NCBI RefSeq assembly: GCF_000744785.1 | Contig: NZ_JQMO01000003.1 | Coordinates: forward strand, 992,001-1,056,000 | Source: Kitasatospora azatica KCTC 9699 | Lineage (GTDB): Bacteria; Actinomycetota; Actinomycetes; Streptomycetales; Streptomycetaceae | Reading direction: 5' to 3' | Length of the DNA stretch: 64,000 bases | Shown: positions 13,594 through 22,075 of the stretch, one piece after another | How positions within the stretch are numbered: the first letter of the stretch is position 1 | Layout: each line of letters begins with the position of its first letter | Made by a program: the position numbers and the translations under genes | Notes under the pieces: model-generated | The model's database searches: none | The model's input: the letters and a program-made list of their open reading frames with translations, nothing else | Told to the model about the DNA's origin: nothing

Positions 13594-14241
13594 ATGTCGA
13601 ACTTCGCGCGGGTCGAGCGGGACCGGTTGGCGGATCTGCTGGTGGCGGTGGGACCGGACGCCCCGACGCTCTGTGCGGGGTGGCGGGCCAGGGAGCTGGC
13701 GGCGCACCTGGTGCTGCGGGAGGCGCGGCCGGATGCGGCGCTGGGGATCCAGCTGCCCTGGCTGGCCGGGTGGACGGCGCGGGTCCAGGGCGGGTACGCG
13801 CGGCTTCCGTACCCGGAGCTGGTGCGGCGGTTCCGCAGCGGGCCGCCGCGGCTGTCGCCGTTCGCGCTGCCGGGCTTCGACGAGCTGGCGAACGCGGTGG
13901 AGTACTTCGTGCACGCGGAGGACGTGCGGCGGGCCGGCGAGGGTGACTGGGAGCGGACGGCGGTGGCGCCCGCGCTGGCCGAGCTGCTGTGGCGCCGACT
14001 ACCGCTGACGGCCCGTTGGGAGCTGGGCCGGCGCACTCCGGTGCGGGTGGCGCTGGCGCGCCCGGACGGGCGGGACCTGACGGTGGGTCAGCGCCTGCCG
14101 GGCTCGGTCCGGGTGACCGGTGAGCCGGCCGAGCTGCTGCTCTTCGCCTTCGGCCGGGGTGCCCGCACCGAGCTGACGCTGACCGGACCGGCCGCGGAGC
14201 TGGCCCGGTTGCGCGCGGCGGTGGCGCTGCCGCCGGAGTAG
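13594..14241 (+). CDS. TIGR03085-like metal-binding protein (DinB/maleylpyruvate isomerase fold)
   Basis: The 215-residue protein begins with the DinB-like helix in which RDRLADLL is followed by LCAGWRARELAAHLVLRE. Its conserved His (AAHL) and the later EYFVHAEDVRR are the usual metal-ligand region of this family. The biological role is not known; relatives include mycothiol-dependent maleylpyruvate isomerases. It is divergently arranged from the acetoacetyl-CoA synthetase gene, about 190 bases apart, and reads toward the Nudix gene. No operon partner is evident. Confidence 0.75.
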   Translation: MSNFARVERDRLADLLVAVGPDAPTLCAGWRARELAAHLVLREARPDAALGIQLPWLAGWTARVQGGYARLPYPELVRRFRSGPPRLSPFALPGFDELANAVEYFVHAEDVRRAGEGDWERTAVAPALAELLWRRLPLTARWELGRRTPVRVALARPDGRDLTVGQRLPGSVRVTGEPAELLLFAFGRGARTELTLTGPAAELARLRAAVALPPE

Positions 14242-14289
14242 CGGGCGCCCTGGGCCGTTGGGGATGCTGCGGCCGCTGCTGACGCCTGC

Positions 14290-14844
14290 TCAGAGGTGCT
14301 TGCCGTAGTCCCCGCTGAACCAGGCGTTGGCCACCTTGGTGTGGAACGGGAAGGCCAGCGGGGTCGGGCCGTCGATCAGCTGCCAGCCCTCGGTCTCGTC
14401 GGTCGGCACCGAGGGCGGCAGGGCGGCCAGGTCCTGGGCGGGCAGCAGGGCGAAGAGGCAGAGGAACCCGCCGCGGCTGTCACTGGCGGTGTCGACCAGG
14501 ATGACCTGCTCCGCCTCGGCCAGGATGCCGGTCTCCTCGCGCAGCTCGCGCACGGCGGCCTGCTGCCAGCTCTCGCCGTAGTCGACGTAGCCGCCGGGCA
14601 GCGCCAGCTCGCCGTAGCCGGGCTCGATGGTGCGGCGGATGACCACCAGGCTCTGCCCGCCGTCGGGACGGTTGACCGGGAGCAGTGCGACGGTGACCGG
14701 CAGCGGGTTGCGGTAGCTGATCTCGCCGCAGCCGGGGCAGGTGCGCGGCCAGCCGGTGGTGCCGGCCGGGTAGGCGGTGCCGCACCAGTGGCAGTACGCG
14801 CCCGGGCCGAAGATCGCGGGTCGGGTGGCCTGGTGAGTGGTCAT
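14290..14844 (-). CDS. Nudix hydrolase with N-terminal zinc ribbon
   Basis: This 184-residue protein starts with a zinc ribbon (Cys18, Cys21, Cys36, Cys39) and continues into a Nudix domain. The Nudix box [18 protein letters not shown]... occupies residues 84-106 and keeps REL-x-EE-x-G. Such enzymes cleave nucleoside diphosphates linked to another group, and the zinc ribbon recalls the NADH pyrophosphatase group. The actual substrate cannot be read from sequence. It is divergently arranged with mmuM, whose start is 42 bases away, so the two share a short promoter region. Confidence 0.85.
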   Translation of the reverse strand: MTTHQATRPAIFGPGAYCHWCGTAYPAGTTGWPRTCPGCGEISYRNPLPVTVALLPVNRPDGGQSLVVIRRTIEPGYGELALPGGYVDYGESWQQAAVRELREETGILAEAEQVILVDTASDSRGGFLCLFALLPAQDLAALPPSVPTDETEGWQLIDGPTPLAFPFHTKVANAWFSGDYGKHL

Positions 14845-14885
14845 GGGCTGGATGGTAGTCCGGGGCTACCGTGCAAGAGAGGTGA

Positions 14886-15785
14886 ATGGCGGTGGAACTG
14901 CGACTGGACCGGGGGCCGGTGGTCCTGGACGGCGGGCTGTCCAACCAGCTGGAGGCGGCGGGCCACCGGGTGGACGACGAGCTCTGGTCGGCCCGGCTGC
15001 TGCTGGACGATCCGCAGGCGCTGGTGGCCGCGCACGGGGCGTACTTCGCGGCCGGTGCCCAGGTGGTGATCACGGCCGGCTACCAGGCGAGTTTCGAGGG
15101 TTTCGCCCGGCGCGGGATCGGGCCGCGCGGGGCCGCCGAGCTGTTCGCGCGCAGCGTCGAGCTGGCCCGGGAGGCGGCCGGCGGGGTGCCGGGCCGGTGG
15201 GTGGCGGCCTCGGTCGGGCCGTACGGGGCGGTGCTGGCGGACGGGTCGGAGTACCGGGGGCGTTACGGGCTGAGCGTGGCCGAGCTGGAGCGGTTCCATC
15301 GGCCGCGGGTGGCGGCCCTGGCGGCGGCCGGTCCGGATCTGCTGGCGTTGGAGACGGTGCCGGACGTGGACGAGGCGGTGGCGCTGCTGCGGGTGGTGCG
15401 CGGGCTGGGGGTGCCGGCCTGGCTCTCCTACACGGTCGACGGCGCCCGTACCCGGGCCGGGCAGCCGCTGGAGCGAGCCTTCGCGGTGGCGGCCGAGGTG
15501 CCGGAGGTGGTGGCGGTCGGGGTGAACTGTTGCGCGCCCGGTGAGGTGGCCGAGGCGGTGCGGATCGCGGCGCGGGTGACCGGCAAGCCGGTGGTGGCCT
15601 ATCCGAACAGTGGTGAGGGGTGGGACGGGGTCGGCTGGACCGGTGAGCCGAGCGGACCGGCGGTGTTCGCCCGGGGCTGGGTGGCCGACGGCGCGCGGCT
15701 GGTGGGCGGCTGCTGCCGGGTCGGCCCGGAGCGGATCGCGGAGCTCGCCGCGGTCCTGGCCGCCGGTAGTGCCACCGGCAGGTAG
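14886..15785 (+). CDS. mmuM: Homocysteine S-methyltransferase
   Basis: The 299-residue enzyme transfers a methyl group from S-methylmethionine or AdoMet to homocysteine, giving methionine. The zinc-binding cysteines are visible: Cys215 in GVNCC and Cys276-Cys277 in GGCCRVG. The N-terminal VVLDGGLSNQLEAAG is the family's opening motif. ATG at 14886 follows GAGAGGTG. It is a single gene followed by a 146-base gap to gylR. The choice between S-methylmethionine and AdoMet as donor is not determined. Confidence 0.92.
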   Translation: MAVELRLDRGPVVLDGGLSNQLEAAGHRVDDELWSARLLLDDPQALVAAHGAYFAAGAQVVITAGYQASFEGFARRGIGPRGAAELFARSVELAREAAGGVPGRWVAASVGPYGAVLADGSEYRGRYGLSVAELERFHRPRVAALAAAGPDLLALETVPDVDEAVALLRVVRGLGVPAWLSYTVDGARTRAGQPLERAFAVAAEVPEVVAVGVNCCAPGEVAEAVRIAARVTGKPVVAYPNSGEGWDGVGWTGEPSGPAVFARGWVADGARLVGGCCRVGPERIAELAAVLAAGSATGR

Positions 15786-15888
15786 CAGGCCGGGAAACGG
15801 GCGTGAACCGGTGGGCGACGTGCATCAGCGCCCTCGCGCCTGGCAGACTCGGGACGATGCCCCCGCAGTCGACATGACCACGAACCGT

Positions 15889-15902
15889 GCGACATTGTCG
15901 AA
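15889..15902. promoter_or_regulatory. Candidate GylR operator upstream of gylR
   Basis: The palindrome CGACA-T-TGTCG (15890-15900) lies about 30 bases before the gylR start. The same core recurs upstream of glpF at 16885-16897. This suggests autoregulation plus control of the glp operon. Confidence 0.55.
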
Positions 15903-15931
15903 TGCCTGCCTGACTGCCAGTGGAGGTCCCC

Positions 15932-16696
15932 ATGCCCGGCCCGATCCAGTCGCTCTCCCGGGCCGCCGCGATCATGCGGCTGCTGGCCGGCGGTGAGCGC
16001 CGGCTGGGCTTGTCCGAGGTGGCCACCTCGCTCGACCTGGCCAAGGGCACCGCGCACGGCATCCTGCGCACCCTGCAGTTGGAGGGCTTCGTCGAGCAGG
16101 ACCCGGAGAGCGGCAAGTACCAGTTGGGCGCCGAACTGCTGCGGCTGGGCCAGAGCTACCTGGACGTGCACGAGCTGCGGGCCCGCGCCCTGGTCTGGGC
16201 CGACGACCTGGCCCGGGCCAGCGGCGAGACCGTCTACCTCGGGGTGCTGCACCATCGCGGGGTGCTGATCGTGCACCACGTGTTCCGGCCGGACGACACC
16301 CGTCAGGTGCTGGAGGTCGGCTCGATGCAGCCGCTGCACAGCACCGCGCTGGGCAAGGTCCTGCTGGCCTACGACCCGGTGGCCCGGGGCGAGTTGGGCG
16401 ACGGCCCGTTGGAGTCGTACACCCCGCGCACGCTCACCTCGCTGGACGACCTGGACGCCGAGTGCGCGCTGATCCGCGAGCGGGGCTGGGCGGACGCTGT
16501 CGAGGAGACCTGGGAGGGGGTGGCCTCGATCGGTGCGCTGATCCAGGACCGCCGCCGCAACCCGGTCGGCGCGGTCTGCGTGAGCGGCGCGGTGGAGCGG
16601 GTCTGCGAGGACGGTTTCGTCCGTCCGCAGCTGGTCGCCTCGGTGCGGGACGCGGCCCGGGCGATCTCCCGTGACCTGGGCGCGAACCGGTTCTGA
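15932..16696 (+). CDS. gylR: Glycerol operon regulator GylR (IclR family)
   Basis: The 254-residue IclR-family repressor has an N-terminal winged helix-turn-helix at about residues 10-70, with LGLSEVATSLDLAKGTAHGI as the recognition region. A C-terminal effector-binding domain covers about 85-245. Its position directly upstream of glpF-glpK-glpD matches the Streptomyces gyl locus, where GylR represses glycerol catabolism and is relieved by a glycerol-derived inducer. ATG at 15932 has GGAGG upstream; the in-frame ATG 12 bases earlier lacks a site. A strong terminator separates it from glpF. Confidence 0.93.
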   Translation: MPGPIQSLSRAAAIMRLLAGGERRLGLSEVATSLDLAKGTAHGILRTLQLEGFVEQDPESGKYQLGAELLRLGQSYLDVHELRARALVWADDLARASGETVYLGVLHHRGVLIVHHVFRPDDTRQVLEVGSMQPLHSTALGKVLLAYDPVARGELGDGPLESYTPRTLTSLDDLDAECALIRERGWADAVEETWEGVASIGALIQDRRRNPVGAVCVSGAVERVCEDGFVRPQLVASVRDAARAISRDLGANRF

Positions 16697-16710
16697 GCCC
16701 CGCCTGAACG

Positions 16711-16753
16711 AACGCCGGAGGGTGGACAGTGGCACTGTCCACCCTCCGGCGTT
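16711..16753 (+). terminator. Terminator after gylR
   Basis: Twenty-one-base arms at 16711-16731 and 16733-16753 pair perfectly around a single central base, and a short T-run follows. It isolates gylR from the glp operon. Confidence 0.88.
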
Positions 16754-17040
16754 TTGTCCGTATTTGCAGCCATTTGGGTGTTAGCGTCGCGAAACACCGA
16801 CCCGGGGCCGAGGAGGGGAGGGTCACAGGCAGGTCACCGCGCCTTGACGTGGCGGCTGGCAGGGTGAAAACTCCCGCATAGCGGTCGACAATGTCGAACG
16901 GTGGCCGTCGAAACCCCCTAGCAGCTCCGTCCCCAGCGGAACCGGGGTCGCGCCGGCCTCTCTCCCCCACCCGCCTCCTGCCTGCTTGCGGACCGAACCG
17001 GAAGCACCCGGCAAACGGCCATACGGACAAAGGAGTCTTT
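16754..17040 (+). promoter_or_regulatory. glpF promoter region with GylR-like operator
   Basis: No gene is seen here. TTGACG at 16842-16847 is followed after 17 bases by AAAACT, a plausible promoter. Just downstream, 16885-16897 is the perfect palindrome TCGACA-A-TGTCGA, which matches the site before gylR. AAAGGAG precedes the glpF GTG. Confidence 0.6.
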
Positions 17041-17760
17041 GTGTCCGCCCTCTCCAACGGCGACATCTTCGTCGGCGAAACGCTCGGCACCGCCGCGCTG
17101 ATACTCCTCGGCGGTGGCGTCTGCGCCGCCGTCACGCTCAAGAAGTCCAAGGCCCAGAACGCCGGCTGGCTGGCCATCACCTTCGGCTGGGGCTTCGCGG
17201 TCCTGATCGCCGCGTACATGTCCGCCCACAAGTCCGGCGCCCACCTCAACCCGGCCGTCACCCTGGCCATCGCCGTCAAGACCGGCGAGTGGAGCCACGT
17301 GCCGCTCTACCTGGGCTCCCAGATGCTCGGCGCGATGATCGGCGCCGTGCTGGTCTGGCTGACCTACCTCGGCCAGTTCCAGGCCAACGAGGAGCCCACG
17401 CTCGGCATCTTCTCGACCGGTCCCGAGATCCGGAACCCGGTCCAGAACCTGATCACCGAGATCATCGGCACCATGGTGCTCTGCATGCTCATCCTGACCT
17501 CGGGCCTGACCCTCGGCGACAGCCTGTCCGGCCTGGGCATCCTGATCACCGCCTTCACCGTGGTCGGCATCGGCCTCTCGCTCGGCGGCCCGACCGGTTA
17601 CGCCATCAACCCGGTCCGCGACCTCGGCCCGCGCATCGTGCACTCGCTGCTGCCGATCCCGAACAAGGGCGGCTCGGACTGGAGCTACGCCTGGATCCCG
17701 GTCGCCGGACCGGTGATCGGCGGCCTGCTCTCCGGTCTGCTCTACAAGGGTCTGTTCTAA
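17041..17760 (+). CDS. glpF: Glycerol uptake facilitator (MIP family)
   Basis: The 239-residue membrane channel has about six hydrophobic segments and both half-helix NPA-type motifs: HLNPAV (Asn70-Pro71-Ala72) and [10 protein letters not shown] (Asn190, Arg193). The second form, NPVRD with its Asp, is typical of aquaglyceroporins. It admits glycerol for phosphorylation by GlpK. GTG at 17041 is preceded by AAAGGAG; the longer frame to 16891 would translate the operator region. glpK starts 46 bases downstream, so they are probably one operon. Confidence 0.94.
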   Translation: MSALSNGDIFVGETLGTAALILLGGGVCAAVTLKKSKAQNAGWLAITFGWGFAVLIAAYMSAHKSGAHLNPAVTLAIAVKTGEWSHVPLYLGSQMLGAMIGAVLVWLTYLGQFQANEEPTLGIFSTGPEIRNPVQNLITEIIGTMVLCMLILTSGLTLGDSLSGLGILITAFTVVGIGLSLGGPTGYAINPVRDLGPRIVHSLLPIPNKGGSDWSYAWIPVAGPVIGGLLSGLLYKGLF

Positions 17761-17806
17761 CCCCCAAGCCGTTTACGTCCCCCACCTCAGAGCCGAGGAT
17801 CACCCT

Positions 17807-19327
17807 ATGACCGCCACTGCCAACTTCATCGCCGCGATCGACCAGGGCACCACTTCGAGCCGCTGCATCATCTTCGGCGCCGACGGCCGGATCGTCTCCG
17901 TCGACCAGCAGGAGCACCGCCAGATCTTCCCGCAGCCCGGCTACGTCGAGCACGACGCCGCCGAGATCTGGACCCGGGTCCAGTCCGTGGTCCGCGGCGC
18001 GCTGGACAAGGCCGGCCTGACCAAGGACGACATCCGCGCGATCGGCATCACCAACCAGCGCGAGACCACCGTGCTGTGGGACAAGAACACCGGCGAGCCG
18101 GTGCACAACGCGCTGGTCTGGCAGGACACCCGCACCGAGGCGCTCTGCCGGGAGCTGGGCCGCAACGTCGGCCAGGACCGGTTCCGCCGCGAGACCGGCC
18201 TGCCGCTGGCCAGCTACTTCGCCGGCCCGAAGATCCGCTGGCTGCTGGACAACGTCGAGGGCCTGCGCGAGCGCGCCGAGGCCGGCGACATCCTGTTCGG
18301 CACCATGGACACCTGGGTCATCTGGAACCTGACCGGCGGCGTCAACGGCGGCAAGCACGTCACCGACGTGACCAACGCCAGCCGCACCATGCTGATGAAC
18401 CTGGCCACCCTGGCCTGGGACGAGAAGATCGCCGAGTCGATGGGCGTGCCGCTGACCGTCCTGCCGGAGATCCGCACCTCCGCCGAGGTCTACGGCACCG
18501 CCGTGGGCGACCTCGACGGCGTCCCGGTCGCCTCCGCGCTCGGCGACCAGCAGGCCGCGCTGTTCGGCCAGACCTGCTTCAGCGAGGGCGAGGCCAAGTC
18601 GACCTACGGCACCGGCACCTTCCTGCTGCTCAACACCGGCGAGAAGGTCGTCAACTCGTACCACGGTCTGCTGACCACGGTGGGCTACCAGATCGCGGGC
18701 CAGAAGCCGGTCTACGCCCTGGAGGGCTCGATCGCGGTCACCGGCTCGCTGGTGCAGTGGCTGCGCGACCAGCTCGGCATCATCTCGACCGCGGCCGAGA
18801 TCGAGACCCTGGCCTCCACTGTCGAGGACAACGGCGGCGCCTACTTCGTGCCGGCCTTCTCCGGCCTGTTCGCCCCCTACTGGCGCTCCGACGCCCGCGG
18901 CGTGATCGCCGGCCTGACCCGGTACGTGACCAAGGGCCACCTGGCCCGCGCCGTGCTGGAGGCCACCGCCTGGCAGACCCGCGAGGTGGTCGACGCGATG
19001 GAGAAGGACTCCGGCGTGACGCTGACGGCCCTCAAGGTCGACGGCGGCATGACCTCCAACAACCTCCTGATGCAGAACATCGCCGATGTCCTGGACGCCC
19101 CGGTCGAGCGGCCCTACGTGGCCGAGACCACCGCGCTGGGCGCCGCCTACGCGGCCGGCCTCGCGGTCGGCTTCTGGCCGGACCTGGACACCCTGCGGGC
19201 CAACTGGCACCGCGCCGCCGAGTGGACTCCCCGCATGGACGAGGCCACCCGGGAGCGCGAGTACAAGAAGTGGCTCAAGGCCGTGGAGCGCACCATGGGT
19301 TGGGTGGAGGAGGACCAGGAGAGCTGA
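17807..19327 (+). CDS. glpK: Glycerol kinase
   Basis: The 506-residue FGGY-family kinase makes sn-glycerol 3-phosphate from glycerol and ATP in the cytosol. Visible motifs are [10 protein letters not shown] (phosphate loop), NQRETT, WNLTGG near the middle, [12 protein letters not shown], and [14 protein letters not shown] in the C-terminal half. Length matches bacterial GlpK. It is the second gene of the glpF-glpK-glpD unit under GylR-type control. The high similarity to the canonical enzyme argues for glycerol over other polyols. Confidence 0.96.
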   Translation: MTATANFIAAIDQGTTSSRCIIFGADGRIVSVDQQEHRQIFPQPGYVEHDAAEIWTRVQSVVRGALDKAGLTKDDIRAIGITNQRETTVLWDKNTGEPVHNALVWQDTRTEALCRELGRNVGQDRFRRETGLPLASYFAGPKIRWLLDNVEGLRERAEAGDILFGTMDTWVIWNLTGGVNGGKHVTDVTNASRTMLMNLATLAWDEKIAESMGVPLTVLPEIRTSAEVYGTAVGDLDGVPVASALGDQQAALFGQTCFSEGEAKSTYGTGTFLLLNTGEKVVNSYHGLLTTVGYQIAGQKPVYALEGSIAVTGSLVQWLRDQLGIISTAAEIETLASTVEDNGGAYFVPAFSGLFAPYWRSDARGVIAGLTRYVTKGHLARAVLEATAWQTREVVDAMEKDSGVTLTALKVDGGMTSNNLLMQNIADVLDAPVERPYVAETTALGAAYAAGLAVGFWPDLDTLRANWHRAAEWTPRMDEATREREYKKWLKAVERTMGWVEEDQES

Positions 19328-19334
19328 GCCGTCA

Positions 19335-19365
19335 GCCGGCCGGGGCGTCACACGCCCCGGCCGGC
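19335..19365 (+). terminator. Hairpin between glpK and glpD
   Basis: GCCGGCCGGGGCGT (19335-19348) pairs exactly with 19352-19365 across three bases. glpD follows 88 bases later in the same direction, so this may reduce rather than stop read-through. Confidence 0.65.
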
Positions 19366-19453
19366 CGCTGAGTTTCAAGGCCCGAACCCTGGGCCGAACC
19401 GTACTTCGAGAGGAGACCCGGCGCCGCCCGCACCGCGGCCCGGAAAACACATC

Positions 19454-21049
19454 ATGGCAACCATCCCGACCCTGGGCGCCGAGCGCACCCCCGGCCACGC
19501 CGCTTCCCGTGCCGAGACCCGTGAGCTGCTGGGCAAGGCCACCTACGACCTGCTGGTGATCGGCGGCGGCATCCTCGGCACCGCGGTCGCCTGGACCGCC
19601 TCCCAGGCCGGCCTCAAGGTCGCGATGGTGGATGCCGGCGACTTCGCGGGCGCCACCTCCAGCGCCTCCTCCAAGCTGGTCCACGGCGGCCTGCGCTACC
19701 TGCAGACCGGCGCGGTCAAGCTGGTCGCCGAGAACCACAAGGAGCGCCGGGCGCTGGCCACCGACGTGGCCCCGCACCTGGTCAACCCGCTGACTTTCTT
19801 CGTGCCGGTCTACAAGGGCGGCCCGCACAGCGCCCCCAAGCTCGGCGCCGGAGTCTTCCTCTACTCCGCGCTCTCCGCCTTCCGGGACGGCATGGGCCGG
19901 GTCTCCACCGCCGCGCACGCCGCCCAGCAGGTGCCCGCGCTGCGCACCGAGGGCCTGCGCTCGGTCGCGGTCTACGGCGACCACCAGATGAACGACTCCC
20001 GGGTCGCCGTGATGACGGTCCGGGCGGCCGTGGACGCCGGCGCCGTGGTGCTCAACCACGCCGAGGTGACCGGTCTTCGGTTCACCGGCGGCCGGGTGAC
20101 CGGTGCCGAGCTGAAGGACCGGCTGGACGGCGCCGAGTTCGGCGTCAACGCCCGCCTGGTGCTCAACGCCACCGGCCCGTGGGTGGACCACCTGCGCGCC
20201 ATGGAGGACGCCGGCGCCGCGCCGAGCATCCGGCTCTCCAAGGGCGCCCACGTGGTGGTCAAGCGCCGTGCGCCGTGGCGGGCCGCGCTGACCATCCCGA
20301 TCGACAAGTACCGGGTCTCCTTCGCCATCCCGTGGGAGGACCACGTCCTGCTCGGCACCACCGACGAGGAGTACACCGGCGACCCGAAGGACGTCCGGGC
20401 GACCGAGGCCGACATCGACCAGATCATGGACGAGGCCGGCCACGCGATCAAGGACGAGCACCTGGACCGCGACCTGATCACCTACGCCTTCGCCGGCCTG
20501 CGGGTGCTGCCCGGCGGCCCCGGCGACACCGCCGCCGCCAAGCGCGAGACCGTGGTGACCGAGGGCAAGGGCGGCATGCTGTCGGTGGCCGGCGGCAAGT
20601 GGACCACCTACCGCCACATCGGCCGCACCGTGCTGGAGAAGCTGGCACACGTCCGCGGCACCGGGATCGGCGAGGACATCTCCCCCATCCCCGCCACCGT
20701 GCCGCTGCCGGGCGTCGGCGCGCCGAACGCCGTCGCGCACCGGCTGCTGATCGACCGTGAGCCCGGCTCCCGGATGGAGCCGCTGGTGGCCAAGCACCTG
20801 GCCAGCCACTACGGCACCCTGTCCTTCGACATCGCCCGCCTGATCGCCGACGACCCGACGCTCGGCGAGCCGATCCACCCGGACGGCCCGGACGTGTGGG
20901 CGCAGGTCGCCTACGCCGCCGACAACGAGTGGGCGTACACCCCGGACGACGTGCTACGGCGCCGCACCACCATGACGGTGCGCGGCCTGGACACGCCGGA
21001 GATCCGCGACGAGGTCGCGCAGTTCCTGAAGAAGCGCACCCAGAGCTGA
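19454..21049 (+). CDS. glpD: Glycerol-3-phosphate dehydrogenase (FAD-dependent)
   Basis: This 531-residue flavoprotein oxidises glycerol 3-phosphate to dihydroxyacetone phosphate at the membrane and passes electrons to quinones. The Rossmann FAD motif VIGGGILGTAVAW lies near residue 36. HGGLRYLQTG and GGKWTTYRHIG further in are GlpD signatures. The ATG has no strong ribosome site close by (GGAGA is about 40 bases upstream), so the start is less certain. It is the last gene of the glp unit, closed by a terminator. Confidence 0.94.
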   Translation: MATIPTLGAERTPGHAASRAETRELLGKATYDLLVIGGGILGTAVAWTASQAGLKVAMVDAGDFAGATSSASSKLVHGGLRYLQTGAVKLVAENHKERRALATDVAPHLVNPLTFFVPVYKGGPHSAPKLGAGVFLYSALSAFRDGMGRVSTAAHAAQQVPALRTEGLRSVAVYGDHQMNDSRVAVMTVRAAVDAGAVVLNHAEVTGLRFTGGRVTGAELKDRLDGAEFGVNARLVLNATGPWVDHLRAMEDAGAAPSIRLSKGAHVVVKRRAPWRAALTIPIDKYRVSFAIPWEDHVLLGTTDEEYTGDPKDVRATEADIDQIMDEAGHAIKDEHLDRDLITYAFAGLRVLPGGPGDTAAAKRETVVTEGKGGMLSVAGGKWTTYRHIGRTVLEKLAHVRGTGIGEDISPIPATVPLPGVGAPNAVAHRLLIDREPGSRMEPLVAKHLASHYGTLSFDIARLIADDPTLGEPIHPDGPDVWAQVAYAADNEWAYTPDDVLRRRTTMTVRGLDTPEIRDEVAQFLKKRTQS

Positions 21050-21064
21050 CGCCGCGTGACCTGA

Positions 21065-21096
21065 AGGGCGGTCACCCCGTGAGGGGCGGCCGCCCT
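21065..21096 (+). terminator. Terminator after glpD
   Basis: Arms at 21065-21078 and 21083-21096 form a 14-bp stem with one mismatch and one G-U pair. The next gene starts 50 bases later. Confidence 0.7.
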
Positions 21097-21146
21097 TCGT
21101 CTACTCTCGGACCGACCTGTTCCACCGACTCTGGAGGCACCCCCGC

Positions 21147-21668
21147 GTGACCAGGCCACCGCTTCCGCACGACTTCCAGCGGCCCGTCCCGAGCTTCACC
21201 GTGACCAGCACCGACGTGCCCGACGGCGGCATCCTGCCCGAGGCCCAGGTGCTGGCCGGCGGCGACACCTCACCGCAGTTGAGCTGGTCGGGCTTCCCCG
21301 CCGAGACCAAGAGCTTCGCCGTCACCTGCTTCGACCCCGACGCGCCGACCGGCAGCGGCTGGTGGCACTGGGTGCTGTTCGACATCCCGGCCGACGTCAC
21401 CGAGCTGCCCACCGGCGCGGGCAGCGGGGACTTCGCGGGCCTGCCGGCCGGCGCGGTCCAGGCGCGCAACGACTACGGCACCAAGAACTTCGGCGGCGCC
21501 GCCCCGCCAGCCGGCCACGGCCCGCACCGCTACGTCTTCACGGTGCACGCGGTCAGCGTGGAGAAGCTGGGGCTGGACGCGGACACCTCGGCGGCGGCGA
21601 TCGGCGGCACGCTCGGGTTCCTGGCCCTGGGACGGGCGAGCATCGTCGCGGAGTACGAGAACAAGTAA
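21147..21668 (+). CDS. YbhB/YbcL (PEBP, Raf kinase inhibitor-like) family protein
   Basis: The 173-residue PEBP-fold protein contains DTSPQLSWSGFP, TCFDPDAPTGSGWWHW and GPHRYVFTVHAV, the ligand-pocket motifs of bacterial YbhB proteins. The cellular role is poorly defined. GTG at 21147 has GGAGG ten bases upstream. It is a single gene lying between two terminators, so it is independently expressed. Confidence 0.9.
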   Translation: MTRPPLPHDFQRPVPSFTVTSTDVPDGGILPEAQVLAGGDTSPQLSWSGFPAETKSFAVTCFDPDAPTGSGWWHWVLFDIPADVTELPTGAGSGDFAGLPAGAVQARNDYGTKNFGGAAPPAGHGPHRYVFTVHAVSVEKLGLDADTSAAAIGGTLGFLALGRASIVAEYENK

Positions 21669-21684
21669 CCGGCGGCAGCTGTGT

Positions 21685-21724
21685 GGTGCGGCGGCGAACC
21701 GGTCGGACCGGTTCTCCGCCGCAC
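21685..21724 (+). terminator. Terminator after the PEBP gene
   Basis: Nearly perfect 20-bp arms (21685-21704 and 21705-21724) fold around ACCGGTCGGACCGGT. It lies 17 bases past the stop codon. Confidence 0.8.
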
Positions 21725-22075
21725 CGCTCTCCTGACCTGCCAGAGTACGCAGGAATCGGGCCCCTCCGACGGCTCGGCCCGACCCCGTACCGCGGTCCAC
21801 CGGACCCGCGCGCGTCGCAGGCGTCGGGACTCACCAGCAGCCCGTCCGAACACCTGTCGCACCAGTGTTGACCTCGGCACACACCGCCGCCTCCCGCTGC
21901 CTGGGCGCGCCCGGCCGGCTCGGCACGAGCTGCCGCCCGGTGCCCGAAGAACCGTCAACATCGCACTGAACAGGCCTAGTTGACGGTACACCGGCACGCT
22001 TGGCCGTCGGCTCCACCCGTACGATCGCCGCATTCCGGCAGGGTTGGTTCCGGGGAGCCGAAGGAGAGCTGGTTG
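21725..22075. other. Intergenic region before the adenylation-reductase gene
   Basis: No open frame here has convincing codon bias. A TTGACG at 21980-21985 and the GAAGGAGAG ribosome site at about 22060 belong to the downstream gene. No regulator-sized gene or clear operator is visible. Confidence 0.5.

Noticed and set aside
17606..20878. Long open frame (1090 codons) on the minus strand opposite glpF-glpK-glpD
   Set aside because: It is the antisense shadow of high-GC genes with clear families on the plus strand.
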